From contig CAJVYZ010000188.1 of the NCBI GenBank assembly GCA_913009915.1, positions 1 to 6,143 of the forward strand: a stretch of DNA of 6,143 bases, read 5' to 3'. This DNA is from an uncultured Gemmatimonadota bacterium. GTDB lineage: Bacteria > Gemmatimonadota > Gemmatimonadetes > Gemmatimonadales > GWC2-71-9. This document shows, piece after piece, positions 1-4,584 of this stretch. Position 1 is the first letter of the stretch. Each line of letters opens with the position of its first letter. The translations under genes and the position numbers were made by a program. Below the pieces are notes generated by a model. That model saw only the letters and a program-made list of their open reading frames with translations, had not been told where the DNA came from and did not search any database.

Positions 1-379
1 GGTGAACGGCAACGTGACCGCCAGCGGCCTGATAGCCGACGCCGAGGCCAGCACCGTCAACGGCGACGTCAGCGTGGCCACTCAGGGCTGGGCCGAGGCC
101 TCGACGGTAAACGGCAACATCAAGGTTACCGCCGGCCGGGCCGACTGGCAGGGGAGCGCCCACTTCTCCACGGTCAACGGGAGTATCGAGTTGACGTTAC
201 CCGAGGGATTCAACGCTGAAGTAGAAGCCTCGACGGTCAACGGCGACTTCTACTCGGACTTTCCTCTGACAGTGCAGGGCAAGTTCGGCCCCCGGAAGAT
301 CACCGGCACTATCGGAGACGGCGGCCGCAAGCTGGAACTCGAAACGGTGAACGGCTCCATCCGGATCAACAAGTCCTAA
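1..379 (+). CDS. DUF4097-like beta-repeat protein (3' end only)
   Basis: This is the C-terminal 126 or so residues of a gene that starts upstream of the window; base 1 ends the previous codon and the frame runs to TAA at 377-379. The visible protein has six VNG turns (near visible residues 1, 19, 36, 58, 79 and 116), mostly as (A)STVNG followed by D/N/S and a hydrophobic residue. They are spaced roughly 15-37 residues apart, and the protein ends in LETVNGSIRI. This periodic beta pattern and ending are typical of DUF4097 (putative adhesin) proteins, which are predicted to form a right-handed beta-helix and usually follow a signal peptide. The function of the family is poorly defined; a cell-envelope or surface role is inferred. 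No catalytic residues are visible. The gene converges on the dehydrogenase gene, with a shared terminator-like hairpin after the stop. The family call is fairly secure; the biological role is not. Confidence 0.85.
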   Translation, partial: VNGNVTASGLIADAEASTVNGDVSVATQGWAEASTVNGNIKVTAGRADWQGSAHFSTVNGSIELTLPEGFNAEVEASTVNGDFYSDFPLTVQGKFGPRKITGTIGDGGRKLELETVNGSIRINKS

Positions 380-384
380 GCTCC

Positions 385-465
385 GATCCGGCACAAACCC
401 GCGCGGCCCTGCCCTCACATGGGGGACAGGGCCGCGTTGGCATTGGGACCGTACCGTGCCGGATC
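385..465. terminator. Nested inverted repeat, likely bidirectional terminator
   Basis: The inner hairpin has arms 402-411 (CGCGGCCCTG) and 427-436 (CAGGGCCGCG), perfectly complementary over 10 bp, and can extend by CCC/GGG at 412-414 with a GA bulge. An outer pair of perfect 10-bp arms, GATCCGGCAC at 385-394 and GTGCCGGATC at 456-465, encloses it and reaches into the stop codon of the minus-strand dehydrogenase gene. The position between two converging genes fits a terminator serving both strands. There is no clear U-run on either side, so intrinsic termination is inferred from position and stem strength. Confidence 0.6.
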
Positions 466-1576
466 AGCCGTCGTAGGTCACCCGATAGACGATGCCTCCC
501 TTGTCATCCGAGACCAGCAAGGAACCATCGGGCATCACCGCCACGTCAACCGGCCGGCCCCAGGCACTTCCATCCTCCAACCACCCGTCGATGAACACCT
601 CGGAATCCACCACCGCACCGTCCTCGACCTGAACCACGATCACCCGGTACCCATCGGGTACCGTGCGGTTCCAGCTGCCGTGCTGGGCGACGAAGATCCG
701 GTGCCGGTACTCGGCCGGAAACATGTTCCCGGTGTAGAACCGCATTCCCAGGCTTGCCACGTGGGCCCCCATGCGAAGTTCCGGGCCCACAAACTCCTCG
801 CAGCCTCGCTCGGCGCCGTACTTGGGATCGGGAATAAACCCACCGTGGCAGTACGGGTAGCCGAAGTGGAGGCCGGCCTCTGGCGCCCGGTTGAGTTCGT
901 CAGGCGGGACATCATCACCCAGGTTGTCCCGCCCGTTGTCGGTAAACCACAGCACGCCGGTGTCCGGGTGCCAGTCGAATCCGACCGTGTTGCGGACGCC
1001 GTGGGCAAAAACCTCGAGTTCCGATCCATCGGGCCGTACCCGGAGGATGCTGGCGAAGCGCTCGTCGGTCGACTTACAGATGTTGCACGGGGCGCCCACC
1101 TGTAAGTACAACCAGCCGTCGAGGCCGAAGCGAAGAAACTTCCACCCGTGATGGGTTTCAGTAGGGAGTCCGTCCAGGATCACGACCGGATCGGGGGGAT
1201 CGTCGAGCCGGGCTTCGATGTCATCGTACCGAAGGATGCGGCTCACTTCCCCCACGTACAATGATCCGTCCCGGAACGCCACGCCGTTTGGCTGCGTCAG
1301 CCCGGTCGCGATGGTATGAACCACGTCGGCGGTGCCATCCCCGTCGCGGTCGACCATGGCGTATACCCGGCCCTGGCGCCGGGTGGCTACGAATACGGTG
1401 CCGTCGGCACCTAGTGCCAGCGAGCGGGCGCCCTCGGCCCGGCCGAATTCGGCGATGTGAAATCCCGGGGGCAACCGCAGCCGGCTGGGATCGACGTGAT
1501 CCATCCCGAACCACAGGTAAAGTGTGACCGAGGCGAGGAAGGAGATCCAGAACATGATTCGGAGGCGTCTATTCAT
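464..1576 (-). CDS. Membrane-anchored PQQ-dependent sorbosone/glucose dehydrogenase-like protein
   Basis: This 370-residue protein is a six-bladed beta-propeller of the soluble glucose/L-sorbosone dehydrogenase family. Members with PQQ and calcium oxidise sugars or related alcohols in the periplasm. Residues 6-25 form a hydrophobic segment after MNRRLR (signal anchor or uncleaved signal). Family landmarks follow in order: DRDGDGTAD (76-84, calcium-loop-like), QPNGVAF, HHGW (142-145), GAPCNIC with a CxxC pair (164/167), RVRPDGS, HGVRNTVGFDWHP, FTDNGRDNLGDD..DELN (211-228), and a C-terminal RPVDVAVMPDGSLLVSDDKGGIVYRV. No cytochrome c domain is fused. The substrate cannot be told from sequence, and many homologues have never been tested with PQQ. 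The start is uncertain: ATG at 1576 places MNRRLR directly before the membrane segment, while an in-frame GTG at 1594 would add six residues; neither has a good Shine-Dalgarno. The gene follows the OmpA-like gene by 96 bp and could be co-transcribed with it. Confidence 0.85.
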   Translation of the reverse strand: MNRRLRIMFWISFLASVTLYLWFGMDHVDPSRLRLPPGFHIAEFGRAEGARSLALGADGTVFVATRRQGRVYAMVDRDGDGTADVVHTIATGLTQPNGVAFRDGSLYVGEVSRILRYDDIEARLDDPPDPVVILDGLPTETHHGWKFLRFGLDGWLYLQVGAPCNICKSTDERFASILRVRPDGSELEVFAHGVRNTVGFDWHPDTGVLWFTDNGRDNLGDDVPPDELNRAPEAGLHFGYPYCHGGFIPDPKYGAERGCEEFVGPELRMGAHVASLGMRFYTGNMFPAEYRHRIFVAQHGSWNRTVPDGYRVIVVQVEDGAVVDSEVFIDGWLEDGSAWGRPVDVAVMPDGSLLVSDDKGGIVYRVTYDG

Positions 1577-1597
1577 GCCGGAGGAATGTTGCACGAA

Positions 1598-1623
1598 GCC
1601 CCGCGCATGGCATGCGGCGGGGC
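1598..1623 (-). other. GC-rich hairpin just upstream of the dehydrogenase start
   Basis: GCCCCGCGC (1598-1606) can pair with the GCGGCGGGGC region (1614-1623) with one bulged G, around a loop of ATGGCAT that is itself nearly palindromic. It lies 22 bp upstream of the ATG at 1576 and 4 bp upstream of the alternative GTG at 1594. If that GTG were used, the only purine-rich bases near it would sit in this stem. It could be a leader structure, or part of termination after the OmpA-like gene. There is no U-run behind it. Confidence 0.4.
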
Positions 1624-1647
1624 CCCGTAGACAATCGAGTAATACCG

Positions 1648-1671
1648 GTGCCGGGCGTCAGCCCGGACCTT
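1648..1671 (-). terminator. Weak terminator candidate after the OmpA-like gene
   Basis: Immediately after the TAG of the OmpA-like gene, the minus strand carries CCGGGC-TGAC-GCCCGG (1651-1666), a perfect 6-bp stem with a 4-base loop. GGT/ACC extends it with one bulged base. Only GGTATTACT follows, so there is no proper U-tract. It may be a weak or partial terminator, or an mRNA 3'-end stabiliser within a dicistronic transcript. Confidence 0.35.
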
Positions 1672-1672
1672 G

Positions 1673-2311
1673 CTACATGCCTTCGCGATAATCGACCACG
1701 AACGCCACGCGACGGTTGGCCATGCCGTTCTCGCCCCAGGCGCCGGGCTCGACCTGCCGGTTGCCGGCATCGCCGTAGCTCACGGCCCGCAGCTGCCCGG
1801 CGTCAACGCCGGCATCGACCAAGTACTGCATGACGGTCTCGGCCCGCTTCTGACCGAGCCACTTGTTGTAGTCGGCGTCGCCGGCCGGATCGGCAAATCC
1901 TTCGACCGTGACCAAGGCGTCAGCATAAAATCGGTTGACCACCGCGGCGAACCGATCGAGCGCCGGACGGGAGTCGTCGGTCACTTCGTAGCTGTCGTAG
2001 GCAAAATGTACGGGTGCGTTGTAGCGAATGGCATTGACCGCCAGTTCTTCGACCTCACCCATACGAGCGTCGAGGGCGGCCACGCCCGACTCGAGACTGG
2101 CGAGACGGCGCTCCTGCTCGGCGTTGAGTGCAATCGCCACCGCCAGACCCGCGACCGCCAGGGTGTCGCGCCGAGCCATCTCCGACTGCATTTCCGTACG
2201 CAGTGCGGCGACATCCGCATCGTGGTTCTTCTTGGACATACCGCACCCCGACACGATCGTCGCGAGGGCCAAGGACCCCATGAATACTCCCAACGAACGC
2301 CGACTTAACAT
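1673..2311 (-). CDS. OmpA-family outer-membrane lipoprotein (Pal-like)
   Basis: This 212-residue protein is predicted to be an outer-membrane lipoprotein that anchors the envelope to peptidoglycan. The N-terminus has positive residues (MLSRR), a hydrophobic stretch and a lipobox VSGC with the lipidated Cys at 23. Residues 28-93 are Ala/Glu/Arg-rich with heptad-like spacing and are probably a coiled-coil stalk. The OmpA C-terminal domain spans about 98-207: VHFAYDSYEV, then VEGFADPAGDADYNKWLGQKRA (canonical GHTD..G..YN..LS..RA), YLVDAGV, SYGD and MANRRVAF. D141 and R156 or R200/R201 are the likely diaminopimelate contacts by family analogy. Phe-Ala replaces the usual His-Thr before D141. The start is well supported: AGGAGG at 2317-2322 sits 5 bases before ATG. 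Length and layout fit Pal-like proteins, but no tol genes are nearby, so it is not named pal. Confidence 0.9.
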   Translation of the reverse strand: MLSRRSLGVFMGSLALATIVSGCGMSKKNHDADVAALRTEMQSEMARRDTLAVAGLAVAIALNAEQERRLASLESGVAALDARMGEVEELAVNAIRYNAPVHFAYDSYEVTDDSRPALDRFAAVVNRFYADALVTVEGFADPAGDADYNKWLGQKRAETVMQYLVDAGVDAGQLRAVSYGDAGNRQVEPGAWGENGMANRRVAFVVDYREGM

Positions 2312-2332
2312 TCCCGCCTCCTCTATCCGGTT

Positions 2333-2360
2333 TTGATACTGGGCAAATCAAGTGTCGCAA
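2333..2360 (-). promoter_or_regulatory. Possible sigma70-type promoter of the OmpA-like gene
   Basis: On the minus strand, TTGCGA (2355-2360) and TATCAA (2333-2338) are separated by 16 bp, each matching four of six consensus positions. They lie just upstream of the Shine-Dalgarno at 2317-2322, which would give a short leader. The match is modest and an overlapping TTGATT gives an alternative phase. Confidence 0.3.
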
Positions 2361-2532
2361 GAATCCAGACCCGGCCAAGGCCTGGTTTCCTTGGGGCGTA
2401 ACCTACGAGCCATCCCCAAGCCGCGCAACCACCAGACCGGGCAGGATTTGCACCCCAGAACAGGCGGTCAGGCGGGCGGACAGTCAGGCGGTCAGCTGGG
2501 TTCTCGCACCCTTGTAACGAGGACGAGCCAAC
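2361..2532. other. Non-coding stretch between the OmpA-like gene and the repeat array
   Basis: I see no credible gene here; open frames lack start signals and family-like sequence. It contains a small stem CCAAGG/CCTTGG (2375-2380 with 2389-2394), an 11-base direct repeat CAGGCGGTCAG at 2461-2471 and 2485-2495, and at 2435-2454 a block (GACCGG, then GGATTTGCACC) that looks like a decayed fragment of the neighbouring 84-bp repeat. Confidence 0.5.
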
Positions 2533-2934
2533 GGGATTTGACCAGATACCCCGAGCCCCCGGCGAGAGGGGCGACGGCTAAATCCCGCCGTCCCGAAAGA
2601 CAAAGACCGGCTCCGTAAGGGATTTGACCGGATACCCCGAGCCCCCGGCGAGGGGCGACGGCTAAATCCCGCCGTCCCGAAAGACAAAGACCGGCTCCGT
2701 AAGGGATTTGAACCGGATACCCCGAGCCCCCGGCGAGGGGCGACGGCTAAATCCCGCCGGCCCGAAAGACAAAGACCGGCTCCGTAAGGGATTTGACCGG
2801 ATACCCCGAGCCCCCGGCGAGGGGCGACGGCTAAATCCCGCCGGCCAGAAAGACAAAGACCGGCTCCGTAAGGGATTTGACCGGATACCCCGAGCCCCCG
2901 GCGAGGGGCGACGGCTAAATCCCGCCGGCCAGAA
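2533..2934. repeat. Tandem array of ~84-bp tRNA-derived repeats (4.75 units)
   Basis: The five units start with GGGATTTGA at 2533, 2619, 2703, 2788 and 2872; their lengths are 86, 84, 85, 84 and 63 (truncated) bases. They are nearly identical, differing by a 2-base and a 1-base insertion and a few substitutions. In the tRNA sense (minus strand) each unit holds GGGGTATCCGG(T)TCAAATCCC, close to the variable-loop/T-arm of the adjacent tRNA-Pro; the third unit matches 18 of 21 positions. On the plus strand each unit holds AAATCCCGCCG(T/G)CC, and the first two units (2580-2596 and 2664-2680) match all 17 last bases of the tRNA. GGGATTT and AAATCCC at either side of a unit can pair as a stem, with a GCCCC/GGGGC hairpin inside. 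Unit lengths that are not multiples of three argue against coding. Function is unknown. Confidence 0.9.
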
Positions 2935-2970
2935 CGAGAAAGAGCGGGCCCGTGGGCCCGCTCTTTCTCG
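2935..2970 (-). terminator. tRNA-Pro terminator, perfect 17-bp stem
   Basis: CGAGAAAGAGCGGGCCC (2935-2951) and its exact reverse complement (2954-2970) flank a 2-base spacer, so the folded loop is at least four bases. In the minus-strand transcript it begins one base after the tRNA discriminator base and its 3' arm includes CUCUUUCUCG followed by UUCU. Position and strength mark it as the end of the tRNA transcript. The left arm, as read on the plus strand, resembles the AAAGACCGGCTCCGTAA segment of the repeat units at about 11 of 15 positions. Confidence 0.85.
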
Positions 2971-2971
2971 A

Positions 2972-3045
2972 TCGGGACGGCGGGATTTGAACCCGCGACC
3001 CCTGCAACCCCATTGCAGTGCGCTACCGGACTGCGCCACGTCCCG
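2972..3045 (-). tRNA. tRNA-Pro (anticodon GGG)
   Basis: The 74-base minus-strand gene folds into a full cloverleaf. It has a 7-bp acceptor stem CGGGACG/CGTCCCG, D stem GCGC/GCGC with loop AGTCCGGTA, anticodon stem CTGCA/TGCAG with loop ATGGGGT (T33, anticodon GGG, G37), variable loop GGGTC, T stem GCGGG/CCCGC with loop TTCAAAT, and discriminator A. C1 pairing with G72 and the ATGGGGT loop are typical of proline tRNAs. It reads CCC and CCU codons. CCA is not encoded (ATC follows the stem), so it must be added after transcription. It stands alone, with a putative promoter upstream and a strong terminator immediately behind. Confidence 0.97.
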
Positions 3046-3075
3046 CGGGAGACAACCGCTGGCTCCGCGGAGCGA

Positions 3076-3104
3076 ATTCTAGCCTCTTGCCGGAGGTTGC
3101 GGAA
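3076..3104 (-). promoter_or_regulatory. Probable promoter of tRNA-Pro
   Basis: On the minus strand, TAGAAT (3076-3081) matches five of six bases of the -10 consensus and would start transcription about 20-25 bases before the mature tRNA, a normal 5' leader length. The element 17 bp upstream, TTCCGC (3099-3104), is a poor -35 match, so only the -10 is convincing. Confidence 0.45.
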
Positions 3105-3360
3105 GCCCCGGCCATCATGGCCGGCGGAGTCTGAACAAGGCATCCAGCCTGGGCACATCGGCGCAATGTCCGGCAATTCGGTTCATGAAGGCCGACCGCG
3201 GTCGGCTGTGTCCTTATCTCCACCACTAGCCATTACTCCTTGCGACATAACGGCTTACGGGATCGGGCCGCGGGACGATCCGACGTGCCGCTCAAGTGGC
3301 CCCCCATTTGCACCACTCGGAATCGGGTGATGGCTGCCCGCCGCGAGTCCGCAGTCACGA
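3105..3360. other. Non-coding spacer between tRNA-Pro and the small acidic gene
   Basis: I find no supported gene on either strand. The open frames crossing it run into the tRNA or lack ribosome-binding sites. It must hold the promoter of the plus-strand gene at 3379, but I cannot point to a convincing -35/-10 pair. The one clear element is the palindrome at 3191-3206. Confidence 0.5.
3191..3206. promoter_or_regulatory. 16-bp perfect palindrome, possible operator
   Basis: GCCGACCGCGGTCGGC is a perfect two-fold symmetric sequence with no spacer. It lies 173 bp upstream of the acidic-protein ATG and 110 bp upstream of the tRNA -10 box. A site with no loop is more like a dimeric repressor or activator site than an RNA hairpin. 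GC-rich DNA yields such sites by chance now and then, so the role is a guess. Confidence 0.35.
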
Positions 3361-3378
3361 CTAGGAGGACTGAGCCAA

Positions 3379-3636
3379 ATGTCTGACGCATGGATGTCCG
3401 AGCCGTACGAGCCGGACAACGAGATCGACCGATTGTTCACGACCGACGAGTCGTGGCGTGGCGATCAGCACGCGTCGGAGGACGAGACTTGGCGTTCGAG
3501 CCTCGATGACGAGTGGGACGACGATCTGTATCTGGACGAGGAAGACCCGGATGCCTGGCAGTGGGATAGCGATACGTCGACCGACGCCGAGCCGTGGCTG
3601 TTCCGCGAGCCCAACGAGGACGACCCCACGGGCTGA
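3379..3636 (+). CDS. Small acidic tryptophan-rich protein of unknown function
   Basis: I do not recognise this 85-residue protein. It has 31 Asp/Glu against 4 Arg, 1 His and no Lys, and seven Trp (residues 5 to about 73), several beside acidic residues (EW, QWDSD, EPW). There is no signal peptide, membrane segment or cysteine, so it should be cytosolic, strongly negative and possibly disordered. Evidence that it is real: AGGAGG at 3363-3368 lies 10 bases before ATG, third codon positions are mostly G or C, and the frame fits exactly up to 8 bp from the stop of the converging universal stress gene. Such a composition is seen in nucleic-acid mimics, in small partners of basic proteins and in plain low-complexity acidic proteins; nothing here chooses between these. 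Confidence is good that it is a gene, none on function. Confidence 0.7.
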   Translation: MSDAWMSEPYEPDNEIDRLFTTDESWRGDQHASEDETWRSSLDDEWDDDLYLDEEDPDAWQWDSDTSTDAEPWLFREPNEDDPTG

Positions 3637-3644
3637 GCCCCGAA

Positions 3645-4487
3645 CTACAGCGGTACCGTCAGAACCGGGCCCGGCGATTGTTGCAGCAGCCGCCGGCCGG
3701 AACTGCCACCCTCGATCAGCCCCGGTGGCCCACCTCGGTGGTACCCCACGGCCAGTACGCTCCCCGCACGATCCCGCATCTCCGCAAGCACCTCTTCGAC
3801 GATATCGCCCCGGCGGATGATTACCGGCGCCATGGCCCCGCCACCAAGAATCCCCTTCACCGATTCCTGTAACCGGAGACTCCTTCCGGTTGGTACCTGG
3901 GCCGCGAGCGCGGCCGGCTCGTTGTCGTGCCGCGGTTCGACGGTGAGCGCGGACAGCGGCTGACCCGTCGCCGTGGCCAACTCCAGCGCCTGCCGGAACA
4001 CGGCCATGCCGCGGTCGGTGCCATCGAGTGCCGCCACCACCCCGGTCAACTGCACCGTGTCCGGCGGAACGAGCAGGCAAGGCACTACGCTCCTCCGCAC
4101 CACGGAGTCCACCGTGTCGCCGGAAAGCGCCCGGGACATCTTGCTCCGCCGCTTCCGCACCAGGACGACCAGGTCCGCTTCCGACCGTTCGGCGAAGCGG
4201 CTGATCTCGATACCCGGCAGTCCGTACTTGATGGCGAATGACGAAGGATGGGTGCCCAACTCGGGGGCCGCCCAGCGGCGCAGCCGGTTCAACTCCTCTG
4301 ACGTCGGAGTGTCTGCCGCGGCCGCAACACCAGTCGCGGCCGCCTCGCCGTGGGGTTCGACCGCAACAACGCTGATCCTCCCGTCGACGGCGCTGGCGAG
4401 GGCGGCGGCGGCTTTCATACCGTAGCGGGCGGCTTCCGTGTAATCCGTGGCGACGAGTACGTGCCACCGGCGGGTCGAGAGTCTCAT
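3645..4487 (-). CDS. Tandem-domain universal stress protein (UspA family)
   Basis: This 280-residue cytosolic protein has two Usp domains: about 8-141 (WHVLVATDYTEAARYGMKAA through VVPCLLVP) and 147-280 (LTGVVAALDGTDRGMAVFRQAL through SPGPVLTVPL). Each starts with the beta-strand plus Asp of Usp folds and ends in the (S)xxPVLxVP strand. Family members bind ATP or act as stress-linked regulators. The nucleotide motif G-x2-G-x9-G-S/T is poor here: domain 1 has RKRRSKMSRALSGD with Arg in place of the first glycines, and domain 2 has a shifted Gly-rich stretch ending GGSSG. ATP binding is therefore doubtful, at least in domain 1. ATG at 4487 is chosen; an in-frame TTG at 4499 would add four residues, and neither has a clear Shine-Dalgarno. 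It is divergent from the sensor kinase gene (97 bp between starts), which suggests shared control. Confidence 0.9.
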   Translation of the reverse strand: MRLSTRRWHVLVATDYTEAARYGMKAAAALASAVDGRISVVAVEPHGEAAATGVAAAADTPTSEELNRLRRWAAPELGTHPSSFAIKYGLPGIEISRFAERSEADLVVLVRKRRSKMSRALSGDTVDSVVRRSVVPCLLVPPDTVQLTGVVAALDGTDRGMAVFRQALELATATGQPLSALTVEPRHDNEPAALAAQVPTGRSLRLQESVKGILGGGAMAPVIIRRGDIVEEVLAEMRDRAGSVLAVGYHRGGPPGLIEGGSSGRRLLQQSPGPVLTVPL

Positions 4488-4584
4488 GGCTGCCAACAAA
4501 CTTGGCCGCTGCTACATGAAGAGATGATGAATCTGGCGCGAAAGGGTCGCAGCGAAAACCACCGGGAGATGATACCATTCAGCC
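4488..4584. promoter_or_regulatory. Divergent intergenic region, Usp gene / sensor kinase
   Basis: These 97 bp must carry the promoters of both divergent genes, although no strong hexamer pair stands out on either strand. An 8-base direct repeat GAGATGAT occurs at 4521-4528 and 4566-4573. GGGAG at 4564-4568 is the only purine run before the kinase ATG and is 16 bases away, rather far for a Shine-Dalgarno. Confidence 0.35.

Noticed and set aside
419..1105. Plus-strand 228-codon frame opposite the dehydrogenase
   Set aside because: It is a complementary-strand shadow of a well-supported beta-propeller gene, and its start lies inside the terminator hairpin.
1670..2308. Plus-strand 212-codon frame opposite the OmpA-like gene
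   Set aside because: The minus strand has the lipobox, the OmpA domain and a strong Shine-Dalgarno; the antisense frame has neither recognisable domains nor a ribosome-binding site.
2580..2680. Phage or integrative-element attachment sites made from the tRNA 3' end
   Set aside because: The 17-base identity is inverted relative to the tRNA and repeated inside tandem units, and there is no integrase or foreign gene cargo in the window. A single direct copy at the far end of an island would be expected.
2533..2934. CRISPR array
   Set aside because: The units are contiguous with no unique spacers, and at 84 bp they are far longer than CRISPR repeats; no cas genes are present.
2484..3176. Long minus-strand frame encoding a repetitive Arg/Gly-rich protein across the array and the tRNA
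   Set aside because: It runs through the terminator and the whole tRNA gene, and its periodicity is that of the DNA repeat. Units of 84, 85 and 86 bases shift the frame between copies, and stops are rare because of GC content. The same holds for the overlapping frames at 2662-3039 (-) and 2708-3082 (+).
3665..3674. Palindrome CCGGGCCCGG as a terminator for the convergent acidic-protein and Usp genes
   Set aside because: It is inside the Usp coding sequence, has no loop and no U-run, and is explained by codons for the C-terminal SPGPVL stretch.
3361..4578. 405-codon minus-strand open frame
   Set aside because: It is the out-of-frame shadow of the universal stress gene; its translation is Arg/Gly-rich and low in family character, while the 3645-4487 frame shows two clear Usp domains.
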